Origin: Protopterus annectens
Taxonomy: Eukaryota; Chordata; Ceratodontiformes; Protopteridae
Direction: 5' to 3'
DNA: 64,000 bases
Assembly (NCBI RefSeq): GCF_019279795.1
Contig: NC_056744.1
Coordinates: forward strand, 1,509,412,860-1,509,476,859
The notes beneath the pieces are model-generated. The model ran no database searches and had not been told where the DNA came from. It was given only the letters and a program-made list of their open reading frames with translations. This document shows positions 1-13,139 of the stretch, in pieces; within the stretch, counting starts at the first letter, position 1; the number at the start of each line of letters is the position of its first letter. The translations under genes and the position numbers were made by a program.

Positions 1-1141
1 AACATGTCCCATTTATGTTACAAAAGCTGTTGAGATCCCTTAAGTGGGTATTCATGCTTCCATTGTACTTGTGAATGTGTAATAGGTCAGAAAGGATAGG
101 GTCTGTTAAGGCTCTATACTCAAGAAAGAGGTCACCTCTTAGCAGGCAGTATGATACCAAAAAGGAGGATGTGACTTTGAGATGGTTTGCATAGATTTTA
201 TGCTTTAAGCCCTTGATTCTTTGGTGAGAAGGTATTGTGTTTTTTATAGTTGTGATAAATGTTTGGACAGGCATATACCAAAATACTCCATCTTTTTGCA
301 AGGAGATGACTGCTGATGTACTCCATTTAGCTTGCAGGAAGCCTGATGTATGCTTATATTGCATGGCCCCTGTAGGGAATCTGACAAATCTTATTTCATA
401 ATGCCAGTTTTCTTGTTCCATAGAAGTAGCATTTCTGGCCTTGGACTGTGCCTTGAAGACTTTGTGTAGATACAGTCATATGACCTGGGAATATAAGAGG
501 GAAGGGGAGGCTGTAGTTTGAGCTTAACATGTCTTTCAATAGGCTGGCTATATACTCTGGGTCCAAGTATGCAACATACTTTACTATTATATCTGTGCAT
601 TACTCTAATATAGTTAAAGAAGGCTTTGTGGTGGTCCTTTGCCTAGATAACTCATTTTTGCTCATATCTGACTTTGGTTGATTTGGTCAGGGTCAGGAGT
701 TCACTGTTAACTCATTACATGGAATGAGTTAAGTTTAGCAACAGTTTTTTTTTTTTTTTTTTTTTTACATCTTTTGAAAGTTAAAACTTATTCTTGCATG
801 CAATGAGTATTTTTTTTCCTTGTATTACAGAGGATGTTTATAGATTTGAGCTACTCCATGGGAGGTTATTTTTTGAATATGGCATTGCATTTGTGTGCAC
901 AGAGTTTGGTAGTAAAGTATTCCACATAAGTAGTGAAATCATCAAGTTGTAAGGAGATTCTGAATTTAGTCAGGTCATCACTCAGTTTTAGCAGATTGGC
1001 CTTAGTATAATCTCTGGATTCTGAGGTATTGGAAGAAGCTTCCTGGTTCAGTATTATGATGGAAAAGCTCACACAGACTCTTATTGCTTTTTTGTATTTT
1101 GTATTTCTTTCTGTATTCTGTATATTGTGATGTATTTTCAT
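1..1141 (-). mobile_element. CR1-like LINE, degraded 3' part of ORF2
   Basis: On the minus strand, about 1-260 translates into a stretch containing SYCLLRGDLFLEYRAL and DLLHIHKYN. This matches the C-terminal region after the reverse transcriptase in the other CR1-like copies here (for example YHLLRGNLCLTYKAM at 21.1 kb). Upstream (866-1141) a 91-residue frame with SDDLTKFRISLQLDDF resembles the linker between endonuclease and polymerase. Frames shift several times and stops are frequent, so it is a dead, internally deleted copy cut by the window edge. A poly-T run at 745-766 lies between the two parts. The LINE origin of the 3' end is fairly secure; assigning 400-1141 to the same copy is inference. 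Confidence 0.55.
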
Positions 1142-2339
1142 TGCACTGCACTTTAATTCTATTCAGTTTTCAATTGCATATTTAAAAATGGAAAGAAACC
1201 AAATCTGTATATCTTGTGAGTCACAAAAAATAGAATTTCTCCACCCTTCTACTCTGGTGTTGTGTTTTTAAACTTACTACCTCTGTAGTTGCCTACCACT
1301 TATGATCATGTGACCACATAATTCCATCCCTCTCCTCTTTCGTTGGCTTTTTATAGTAAGCACAGAATCATCATTTTGTGAAGCCACCCCCCCCAAGCTA
1401 TTTAAAGTTATTTGCCCTCTCACTGTATTCCATTGACCAAGAATACTGAGTGACCCTCCATTCAAACCATCTTGTTGTTTTAAAATTAGTAGCTCTCCCC
1501 TTAGACTGCTAAAGCTTGAAGTGTTCTTTCATATATTCCTAACTGCGTAGTGCACATGCAGTTATTAGGATATTAACCCATTTTCCATCTAACTTTTAAA
1601 ATCTGCTGCATCTGGGACAAGTCTACCAATCACTTTACAGCCTGCATTCTGTTTCTCAGTAAGTATTTTAGATTAGTGCTTCTGTTTGCTACTGGTGAGA
1701 TAAATAGCAGAGGTAAATTATTTCCTAGCCCTCCCTGACACTACTGGTCATTGAAAAGCCAGATAGCTGCTTCTTAGAAACGAGCTAATTGGGCAGTGTA
1801 TGAGTGTCAAACTTTCCTAATTGACCTATTTGCTATTCAGTGCATCAATCAGTAGAAGGCTACAACAAACCTAGAGACCCCCTGAAAAATCTGGGATGAG
1901 ACTGCTGATCACCAAAGAGCCTGTGGCCTGCTTCTCATCTTTGGATTAGTGCTTTACTTTTGCTTCTGGTTAAAGAAGCAAGGGGACATTGATTCCCAGC
2001 TGTGTAGATTTTTTAAGAGTAGCACTAATCGTACCTAACCAATAGGTTAATTATCGCAGTTGTATAGGTGAATACTAGTCTAACTGTCCATAAGGACCAT
2101 TTTAACCTGAAATCAGTATCAAACTTTGTAGCTTGTGTCTATAAGCTGACAACATTAACCATTATGTCAAATCTACATTGCTGACAAACCTAATTCTCTC
2201 TTTTCAATAAGTACCCCTGGATTACCTACCATCTAACCTAACACCAGAGTATCTCCCTAAATACTTCATCCATAACTCTGCAGGCCTTATGGATTGCTAG
2301 CTATAAGTCTGGTGGTGAGTTCATGGAATGAATCTTGTT
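1142..2339. other. No recognisable gene or repeat
   Basis: AT-rich sequence with scattered stops in all frames. I see no transposon protein, no tRNA-like boxes and no obvious tandem repeat apart from a short C run near 1387. It may be decayed LINE 5' sequence belonging to the element that becomes recognisable after 2340. Confidence 0.4.
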
Positions 2340-4085
2340 TAGGATATACTATACTAGTTTCCCAACAACCAGAGCACTGTGCAAGCCCTAGTCCTCCACC
2401 CTCTGGCAACACAACAAGCTGCTCTCACTCCATCTGTGGCCAGTCTGACTGAATTAGGTGTTGTAAGACAGTGTAGCAACTGCTTTATGCTTATCAACTG
2501 TTCACTACTTCTACCAGTTAATGTGCAACCTGCAAGAGATGTAAATATTTAACAAATATGGAGGTAATCCTCTTGCATTAGCCCCTAGCAATACGCATCA
2601 TACCTCTATAACATCACATCAACCACAGCTCATTTCTAGACCCATGACATATGCTGAGGCCATAAAATAAAAAAAATGCCAAAGCTTCATAGAACTCACT
2701 GTAAAATAATCTCAGTCTCCATCCCACAAGGCAACACCAACTCATTCTACACTCTCACAAACTACATACTCACAAAATTTACCAAGAATCATCAAGAAAA
2801 CTGGCCTAAGCTTATAAAGCCCATTAAATCTGCTTTTACCCAGGGGAAATGCTTTAGTCATAGGTGACTCTATAGTTAGGAATACAGCCCCCACCATCAC
2901 CACACTGGATAAGAACAAGGTGACTAAAAGCTGCTTGTCTGGTGCCAGGGCAAATGATATTAAAGTGTCCTAAAGACACTCAAAACAGATAGGTATGACT
3001 ATGGTCTGTTAGGGGAGTAAATAACCTGAGACACTCCATCCAGATGGACATGCAGAGACACATAATGGAACTTACTATGCATGCAGTAGAGGCAGTAAAG
3101 TCACTCGTATTGAGTAGTATTTTGCATTCACCAAGAATGATGCCTAGATACAACGAAAAAATAATTAGCTTTAACACTTGGCTAAGTATTTGATATCATT
3201 CTAATGAGATCCAGAATGCAACTGCCTGGGATGATATAGTAGATAGCATGTTTCACTAGGGATGGCATACACCCATCATGCCAGGGCTTTCACATATTAG
3301 CCAAAGCCTTTCATAGTGCATTTTTAGGCAATGTTACCTTGCTGGACCTTCCTACATAGAAAACAAACTCAAATGTGAACATCAAGGTAAAACTTCTCAG
3401 TGCTAGGACACTAAATAGAAAGATGCCAGGACTGAAGCCCCTCAAGCGACTCAAACACATTCTTCTTTGTGAATTTACTGAAATATTGTTCCAACGCAAT
3501 GGCAACATTCTCTCCATACCAGGGTTAGCACCTATCATGACTTCAGACCCTTGAGTAATTGCATGGGAGCATCAATATTTGTTACAAAAAACATTACTAA
3601 ATATCAAATTACCCACAACCCCAAATTGGACTTCATAGAGACCCAAATCACCCTAAACAAATCCAGGTATTACTTCAGTCCTAGATATGGATCCCTATCA
3701 ATGTCACCAAAAGATTGCAGAACTTACCTCAACACAACTGAAGCATTGAATATCAAACCAAATATCTTCTTTAAAGGGGAGTTTGATTACCCAAACATTG
3801 ATTGGCACATATACTTCTAAAATAGTTATGTACAGCATTTCCTAGACATCATTAATACAAATACACTGGAACAAATTATAGCACTACCTACTAGAGGCTC
3901 TAATAGCCTTGACCTGGACTTTACCAACCTACCCCCACCTGCACCCTACCTACATCTCCTTATCCTTGGTTAAATCTGATCAGGAATCAGTCACCTTTTT
4001 TGTCAGATCCAGTGGTACTGCTTGTGACAAAGGGAAACACTGCCAGCTCAACTATCTGGAATTTTGTAAATAATTTTGTCATTTG
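2340..4085 (+). pseudogene. CR1-like LINE: ORF1 esterase remnant and ORF2 endonuclease start
   Basis: Around 2848 the frame reads ALVIGDSIVRNTAP, the block I nucleophile motif of the SGNH-esterase domain found in ORF1 of CR1/L2-type LINEs. Later pieces include RMMPRYNEKIISFNTWL near 3140, the end of that domain. From 3551 an 89-residue frame and its continuation carry GEFDYPNIDW (normally GDFNYP.I.W) and LEQIIALPTRGSN, the apurinic-like endonuclease of ORF2. The linker motif CQLNYLEFCK ends the segment near 4075. Many stops and frame changes show it is inactive. The element resumes after a 1.5-kb interruption at about 5565 with its polymerase region. Confidence 0.75.
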
Positions 4086-5564
<1,479 letters not shown>

Positions 5565-7110
5565 TCCCCACTAAATGAGACCATCTTTAGGGACTTCTCC
5601 AAGGCTGATGTATTTCATCTTGTAGAAGACCGATGCAAAATGTTTAACAATCCCTTGCAAATGGACCCAGTTAGGAGGGCTGTCTCATTCCCATCTGACA
5701 TATATCATCATTTGAAGTGTTGCATAGAAAAGTCAGTACCCAGCTGGCCCAAAATATAATAGTAAATCAGAAATATACCTCTCTGGTGGATCTCCTATAT
5801 TAATAAACTTTAGAAAGAAAGAAATAAAATAAAAAGTGCAAAAAATCCCCATCTCTCTACCTTAAGACTATACTGAAACATGCTAGCAAGGAACTTAAAA
5901 CAATATTAGAATATGTAAAGCAGAGTATGAGAACTTAATGTTACTATGAATACTAAAGGAAACAACAAATCTTTCTTCAGTTATGTCAGAAAATTAAGGC
6001 ATAATGTCTAACAATGCAGTGAGATTATCCATAATAACATCACCCATTTTGATCACAATGATATAACTAATATATTAGCAGACACATTTAGTTCTACCTT
6101 AATCCCTCCTACTCACATAGTTGCCTCCACTAACCCTGAAAATGTAGTTTCCCCTGAAATAACATTGGAACAAGACTTAGAATCCCCGTTGAAGGCTAAA
6201 AATAATACTTCCATGGGACTGGACAACATATCAAGCTGCATTCCTGTCAGTGTCAAGTATGCATTATCTGACCCTCTGCTTAAACCAACTTCAGTCCATC
6301 TAAAGGGCTTGTTCTCTATGCCAGAAGAAGATATACTGTGACTTCCCTACACAAGAGTGACCCCGCTATAGCCCTGGGTAATTAAAGATCCATCAGACTC
6401 ACCAGCCTTAAATGCAAAGCCATGGAATGTATCATAGAATAACTTATTTATGCAAACACAGGCAATTTAACTGATCTAGATCACAATCAGTTTTGTTTTG
6501 TGAAGGACAGGCTCTGTCTGTTATACCTAGTAAGGGTTTTTGAAAAGCTTATAGGGGCTGTGGACAATGGCCATTCAATGCACACTACTTACCAAGGCTT
6601 TTGACACTAAATTAGACAATCCTAATGTAATTTGCTGCCATAAAAATTGGCTGTCGAACTGATTCCAGGTTATGGAAGTTGCTTGTTTGCCCTCTGAATC
6701 TATATGTGTAACTAGTGGAGTACCACAGGGATCAGATCTGGGCCCTGTCATGTTTGGCATTTATCTTACAGATATCCAAACCAATATACCAGAAGTGTGT
6801 TTGATCTAATTTGCTGATGACTGCAAACTGGACACTGTTATCAACTCATCAGCTAATGCAAAACAGCTCCAGCAAGAGCTGGAATATGCACATGTGTGAT
6901 ATATCAAACACAGTCTCAAGCTAAATAAAAAAGTGCAGCACAGTAGCATTTGACATAAAAGTTGGTCCCACATCATATGTTATAAATGTTACAAAAGTTA
7001 CTCCTCTTCAGGCAGATATGGTCATAAGATACAAAGGTATTTATGTGGATAAGTCTCTCCCACTTTATCATCATGTTCTTCATATTGATAACCGTGAAGT
7101 AGCCTTATAT
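5565..7110 (+). pseudogene. CR1-like LINE ORF2, reverse transcriptase region
   Basis: Continuation of the LINE interrupted at 4086. It opens with the linker (RAVSFPSDIYHHLKCCI), then WWISYINKL, matching WWTSSINKLYNKHKKL of a better copy at 23.3 kb. The polymerase core is visible as TKAFDTKLDN near 6590 (motif A region), TSGVPQGSDLGPVMFGIYL near 6712 (motif B) and FADDCKLDTVI near 6808 (catalytic motif C, both aspartates kept). Stops and frame changes interrupt it throughout. It fades at about 7080 in the region normally reading DSSLSFDNH. Confidence 0.8.
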
Positions 7111-8159
7111 CCCACCAAAGACAGAACAGCCAGCTAGATTCCAAAGCTTCAAGGAACCTTCTATGTACCCAAACTGTCAGGCAGCTCAAGCTGAGCTGAT
7201 TAAAAGACAAGTTTGGGCACAAAGACCTTAAAAACTTTACTGCTTCCCAACAGTATGCTCCTCTGAGGCTTTTAAAGATTGATGGTCAGCTTGTGATTTT
7301 CTTTTCTGGGCAGGTAAATTCCCTTTGGGGAAAAAAGTTTTCCATCACTAATATTTATTACTTTCCTCTTCAGGTAAGTTATTTTAAAGCTAGGAGTGTT
7401 GGGTTTTAACAGACTGTCGTAAGACTAAAATGCACTTTTAAACAGAACACTAATTTTTTCTGTCTATTTAAAACTAGTGTCAACTAACTGATAATATATT
7501 TTCAGTGGAGAAATTGTGTTTATTTTTCAACTGTGGGGCTGCCATAGTGGTTAAAAGTGCTTTTCACCGTATTTTTTTCTCTCTCAAAAAAGTACCTTTT
7601 CTGGACTGGTAGTTTTACTGATATTCTTTGCTTGTCTTCCCCAGGAAGGAAGCACTATTTTCTGCTTGAACATGGAAAAGATTGTCTGTCCCAGACATAC
7701 CTGTCAACCTGTCAGTGCGAGAAATCTGGAAAAATCCAGAAAAAATGGTGGGAACAAAGGCCAAAACATAGGACCAGAATTTAAATATTGCTCCTATAAA
7801 CTTATAAAGTTTTTAAAATAACAGGTTTTGCATTTTTATGTATTTTCTTAATGATATAAGTCTGAAACTGAAATATCTGCAATTATTTAGCATTATTTAG
7901 TGACTTCAATCTTCCATGATTTTCCAGAAAACCACAAATTTTATCAGGTAATGTTCCTCCGTCTTTTAAATTTTTATACACTATTCCCAAACTTGATCCA
8001 GCAGTTATAGCACTTAGTTCATTCCAATCCTACTCTTTTTAATAGGGATGAGAAATTATTGATGGGTACGGGAAAAAAGTGTATATTTCTTCAACTTGGA
8101 TCTTCATAATTTTAAATTAAAAGGCTCATACATAAACGTTCTGACATATTGTGAAAATC
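7111..8159. other. Non-coding; part of an interspersed repeat seen again at 36.3 and 50.9 kb
   Basis: No gene seen. The stretch 7695-7960 (CATACCTGTCAACCT..., then TTTAAATATTGCT, then TGACTTCAATCTTCC...AGAAAACCACA) recurs in part at 36265-36375 and at 50900-51140. This makes it an unclassified dispersed repeat family of some 250 bp. Flanking parts are AT-rich and unremarkable. Confidence 0.5.
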
Positions 8160-8495
8160 CTTTGATAACCACACCGCCACACTAGTCAGGAAATCCTTCT
8201 TCGTGGCACACCTAATCACAAAAGGGTTCTCCTCTAGAAAAAAGGAAGTCTTTGTTCCTCTCTACTCATCCCTCATCAGACCCGTTATAGAGTAAAATGC
8301 CCCATTTGACATGTATCTCACAAGACACCTACAATGGCCACAGAAATACCATATTAAGAGGATTACCAGCCTCAGACAGATAACATACGTAGACAGTCTC
8401 AAATAACTCCAGCTCTACTCCATCGCATATCACCTAATCAGAGGCGATCTCTGCCTAACATACAAAGCTACGTCTGCTAAGTAAGGGGTGGAATT
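8160..8495 (+). mobile_element. CR1-like LINE fragment, C-terminal RT region
   Basis: The plus strand reads LVRKSFFVAHLITKGFSSRK, then VPLYSSLIRPVIE, MYLTRHLQ, KRITSLRQ and YHLIRGDLCLTYKA, collinear with the C-terminal third of ORF2 in the copies at 15.4-16.2 and 21.0-21.8 kb. Only a few stops interrupt it. It begins at the same motif (DNH) where the element ending at 7.1 kb fades, so it could be the displaced end of that copy or an independent 5'-truncated one. Confidence 0.75.
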
Positions 8496-8527
8496 TTGCC
8501 CCAGCTCAAAGAGCTAATAAACTGGTT

Positions 8528-9690
8528 ATGATTAATGAAATCAGAGACTATGTCAGAAAATTGAATTTAAACATTTTATTTGAACCTCAAATGCAAAGCA
8601 ATGTTGATTTTTATAGGCCTAGCTGCTGCAATTCGCCCTTAATAAAAGAATTAGAAATCTTCTTGAATATATGCGAGTCACAAATGTTAGAAATGTTAGA
8701 TAATGAAACAATGTTTAAATATTATAATCTTGATGCATTAGTTAAAAACAAGGAGATATTGTTTTTGAAAGCGGACAAAGGTGGAGCTATGGTTTTGTTG
8801 GATAGAATTGAATATGAACAAAAAATGAAAGAAATGTTGACAGACAAGAATTCTTATAGGACTGTGAACATGAAAGAAGTGAATAAGGGATATTCATTAA
8901 TTGATTCCTGTATAGAAGAATGGTTCTATACAGGAAGAATAGATGAAAAAACAAAAAGAAAGGATCTTTGGAATTCCAAAGATCCATAAAAACTTAGATT
9001 CACCACCTTTGAGACCAATAGTAGTAAGTAGGAACAGCAAAACTGAAGGAATGTCAGTGCTTGTGGATAAACATCTACAGAAGACAGTACTGAAATGTAT
9101 AACTTATATAACAGACAGTTATGACTGTATGAAGAAAACAGAAGGAATTCGGGTATCTGACTCACATATATTAGTAACTTTAGACACTATGATTCCAAAC
9201 AAAGAAGGGATGGAAACAGCTAGAATAGAATTATTAAAATCAAAAGAGTTCTCCCTGAATAATGTTGGACTGCTAATGGACATGATTGATTTAGTCTTGA
9301 GCTATAACTATTTAGATTTTTATGATCAGAAATTTGTTCAAACAAATGGAGTTGCAATGGGTGCAGCTCTAGCCCCAAGTTATGTGAATGTTTTCATGCA
9401 AGGCTGGGAAACTGCTAATATATTAGAAAGTGAGTTTAATAAATAAATAGTAAATATATTACATTTTATTGATAGTGTTCTTTTAATATGGGATGGTTCT
9501 AGTAATGAGTTAGTAAAATTTCTAAATTATATTAATAATGTTTGTTCTTATGTAAAATTTTGTCACAGTTGTAGTGTAGATAAAATAAATTTTTTAGATC
9601 TTACAATATATAAAGAAGAGAACAAACTTATTTCTAAAATATACAAAAAAGATTTTCAAAATAATCCCCCGGATTCTCAAAAGCTTGCAC
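8528..9690 (+). pseudogene. Penelope-like element, truncated RT (family different from the 38-50 kb array)
   Basis: Two overlapping frames (8528-8989 and 8943-9446) form one protein broken by a frameshift near 8950-8985. Seen in order: KADKGGAMVL (PLE N-terminal PDKGG-type motif), IFGIPKIHK with SPPLRPIV, LVTLDTMIPNKEGM (motif A, with the usual residues after the aspartate deleted), then TNGVAMGAALAPSYVNVFM (motif B). After a stop, a third stretch to about 9660 has VNILHFIDSVLLIWDG where the catalytic xxDD would lie (here ID-S), then KINFLDLTIYKEENKL. The GIY-YIG endonuclease is missing and the copy stops abruptly at about 9665. Reverse transcription in cis is known for the family; this copy is inactive. 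Confidence 0.85.
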
Positions 9691-10890
9691 GGAGTGTTAG
9701 AGTAGTGTATGACGTCACACAGGCAAGATGTCTGCCGTGTGATCCAGGAACAGCCTGTAGGGGCGTGCATGAGAGCTGCTAAAGCTAGTCTTGCATGGAC
9801 AGCGTCATGGTATGCAAATTACCTAATTTGCTGGTGAAATCCATGCAAATGAGGTAAATTTGAGATCCAGCAAGCAGTAACCTGTCCATGGAAGATTAGT
9901 GTTGCCTGCAGAAATGTACTCCATTGGTAACAGAGTACATTTCTTCAAATAGCTAAATGGAGCTATAACAGCTCCAAATAAAGGATGCATACAGTTGAGG
10001 AAGCATGCCAATGGCCAAATATAAGGTCATTGGCAGTGCAAAATGTTTTAAAATATAAAGATTTAACTTTTTTTCCCCCGATCTCCGATGTTTAAGCATA
10101 GCACAGCACTGCACATACATGTGGCACTTAAAAAAACAAGAAAATCATTTAAGAAAAGCCAAAAATAGGCATTTTCACTAAAAATCTTATTCTGACATGC
10201 AGGTGAATGGCAGGCTGAAGACAAAATGGCTACTGACTAGTGGTTGCTAAGGGGGGTAAGCTTAGTGTGAGAGATGTAACCATGCCTTACTAGGCAATCC
10301 TATGCAAATGAGGATAAGGATAGTGAATCCCAATTTTCCCCAGCATGTGAGGCATGTCCCAAGAGTGTAAGATTTGGAGTAGGTGAGTGTAAGACTAGAA
10401 TATAGGTGACATCATGAGGGGGTGTGTCAGACAGGCTGAAAGCTAATTGGAGCACAGTGGCTCGTGTTTGCTCTGAGTTGTTCAGGATTGCAAAGAGACA
10501 TGTCTACAGTTGTCCTATTTGAAAACCTCAAACCCAAGGTGCACACTGTTATAATATGGGAAACTCCTTGCAAACATGCACTTAGTGTGTGCATGCATGT
10601 GCACATGTTGGCACGCGTTGCCTCTCGTTTGTGTGGCGCTTCCCCCTGGGCGGAAACAGAAAGGCAAAAGGAAGGAAAAGAAGTAGTAGGAAGTTAACCA
10701 AGGAGAACTAGCAGAGCTGCCAGGTGAAATATATCAGAATCCGCCAATTACACAGGCAGCAGACTAGCCCAGCCCAGCCCAGCCCAGCACTTTAAACTCT
10801 GCAAACACCATCCCCCCTGTTTTTACTCAAGAATTCTGCAACACTGCAGTATACAAAGAGAGAAAGCTTAAAAAAATTAAGTCAGACAAA
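9691..10890. other. Non-coding 5' flank of the Harbinger transposase
   Basis: No convincing frame. Composition is less AT-rich than before 9665, which suggests it belongs with the Harbinger element. It includes a short (CCAGC)n run near 10767-10790. I looked for a Myb/SANT-type second Harbinger protein on both strands and did not find one. A terminal inverted repeat could start near GGATTCTCAAAAGC at 9671, but no matching end was found downstream. Confidence 0.35.
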
Positions 10891-12041
10891 ATGTTAGGTA
10901 CTGCTCTTGCTATCATAAACCAACATGTGCAAGGTGCTGAGGGTGGTGATGTTGTGAATGCTGCTGAGCAACCCACAGTGAGGAGACAGAGAAGAGTGTA
11001 CAGACCCAGGGTAACCTACCAGGGGCTACATGAGCTGGAGATAGTGGAGTGCTATAGGGTGGACAGGGACCTCCTACAGCAAATTGTTGAGCTGTGCCGG
11101 CCACGCCTCACACACAGAACCAACAGAGGGGAACCCATCCCAGTGGATACCAAGGTATGTGTTGGCCTAAGAATACTAGCTACAGGTACCTTCCAAAGAC
11201 CAACTGGTGATATGATGGGGATTTCACAGACATCCTCATCCAGGGTACTCCACCAGTTCCTGGATGCCATGTCAACACATGTCGATGAGCACATATATTT
11301 CACCAGCACCCGTGAGGCATTGGCCAGCAATATGCAACTGTTCCACCAAATAGCAGAATACCCTGAGGTAGTGGGTACTATAGACTGCATGCACATACTC
11401 ATCAAAGCACCACCCGGTGAGCAGGGTAGGGTCTACATCAACCACAAGGGCTTCCCCTCCATCAACTGCCAGGTCATGTGCAAGGCCCAAGGCATAATAA
11501 TGAATGTGAGTGCTGGCTGCCCTGGAAGCTATCAACATTCCCACATCTGGCATCTGATGCAGCTGTAACAGAGATTTTCAATGGGGACAACCCTGATGGT
11601 CACCTAGTGGGGGATGCTGGATACGCACTGGAGCCATGGCTGATGACATCCATCAGAAATGCACACACACCTGAACAAGAACTCCATAATGAGGCAACCG
11701 CACAAACAAGAATCATAATAGAGCATGAGTTTGGGATGCTCAAGTCACAGTTCCAGTCCCTGGACACATCTGGTGGTGCCTTGCAGTACTCACCAACTAC
11801 ATGTACCCAAATTGTTATGGTATGTGTCATGCTACACAATATGATCCTGCAGAAACAGCTGCAGCAGGAACAGCATGGGGCAGGACCAAACAGCCCCCCA
11901 CCATTGCAAAGACCTGCACAGGCACAGCGTGACTCGGAGGAGGAACAACCTGAGCCTGCCCCAGTAGGCAGAAGGAGGCGTGCCCAGTATGCCCTGGCCT
12001 TGGCAAAGAGGCAACGCATAGCACATTCACTGACTCAGTAG
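10891..12041 (+). pseudogene. PIF/Harbinger (HARBI1-type) transposase, frameshifted
   Basis: Frame 10891-11568 starts at ATG (MLGTALAIINQ) and carries the N-terminal part typical of HARBI1-like DDE transposases: YRVDRDLLQQIVELCRPRL, a helix-turn-helix-like part ending MMGISQTSSSRVLHQFL, then VVGTIDCMHILIKAP with the first catalytic Asp. GCPGSYQHSHIW follows, where the family normally has an HDS triad, so the second catalytic Asp is lost. A frameshift near 11545 moves to the frame ending at 12041: HLVGDAGYALEPWLMT, IIIEHEFGMLKSQF and MVCVMLHNM, the C-terminal DDE part. Combined length of about 380 residues fits the family. The tail is rich in Gln/Glu/Pro. The copy cannot transpose by itself. 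Confidence 0.9.
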
Positions 12042-13139
12042 GAACCCTGGAAATGACACTTCTCTCTGACTCATACAGTAAAAGGGATGCCTAATTTGAC
12101 ACTACCTGTTTATCAAACATGTATAGGGAGTGTACTATATGCATCTGACATAGGCAGCCCTGCAGCAACACCCTCAGTACTGGCAAAGACACAACTCATG
12201 CAACAAGGAATAACAGAAACCAAATTCTCCACTCAATAACGCTCACACATGCCATTTTTGGGGGGGGGGGGGTCACATACCTAACAGTCACAGCCAGCAG
12301 GACAGTTGTAGACAAACACAAACAAATGCTGTATCATGCCCTCTGAAGAGGCCTATGGGTAACCTCCCCCCAGGCCTATTCAGACAAATAACAGCAGGCC
12401 AGGCAGTGTGATGTGGGTTGGGTAGGCTATGAAGTCACAAACTAATATGCACGTAATTGTCAGCTAACGTCTGTAGTACAGTGGTATGCCTCAAGCCAGT
12501 ATGATAGTCAACAGTATAGGCTGAAATGGAGTACCTGACATAGCAGTGCAGGCCTAGCAAATGTGTATAAGTGTCAGATGTACCCCTCATCCTATGTACA
12601 CTCACAGTAACAATCAGGTGTGCCCTCTCCGTGTAGAAATGTACAAATAATAGCTGTCCCCCCCGTATGTAGAAATGCTGATAAGTCTATGCAAATTGAC
12701 TCATGGAAGCACTGCAGGCACAGCGTGCTTCCTGTCAATGTACAACATAAAGGTGAGCCCTAAAGTAAAAAACAACTTGATTTTTCACACACATATAGTA
12801 TATATGCCCATAGTGGGCATGCTCACACACTTAAACAAATTTAGCAAATTTCAGTCAACAACATACTGTAAGGTCAAACTGGGCATGCTCACACACTTAA
12901 ACAAATGCTAAACAAATGAAGCAAATTTCAGTCAACAACATACTGAATGGTCATACTGGGCATGCTCACACAGGCCATGTCTGAGTACAGCAGTGGGCCA
13001 CACATATCTGGCAATTGCAGTGCTTACTCCAGACACATGTCACTATTCACCAATCCTGCCTTGCGCACACAGTGATATGAAAACAGACCCATGTAATATA
13101 TTGGACCCCTGTCATAATCAAATTATGTAATACAAGTAC
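12042..13139. other. Non-coding 3' flank of the Harbinger copy
   Basis: No gene. Contains a G run at 12259-12271 and a short tandem repeat (listed separately). Recurrent GGCATGCTCACAC and CAACAACATACTG words give it a low-complexity look. No terminal inverted repeat matching the 5' side was recognised, so the element end is uncertain. Confidence 0.4.
12815..12975. repeat. Tandem repeat, 66-77 bp unit, 2.2 copies
   Basis: GGGCATGCTCACACACTTAA recurs at 12815 and 12881, and GGGCATGCTCACACA again at 12958. The units also share GCAAATTTCAGTCAACAACA. The second unit carries an extra ACAAATGCTAA-type insertion. Confidence 0.9.

Noticed and set aside
11600..12019. 139-residue antisense frame over the Harbinger transposase
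   Set aside because: Shadow of the transposase coding strand, with no independent motif.
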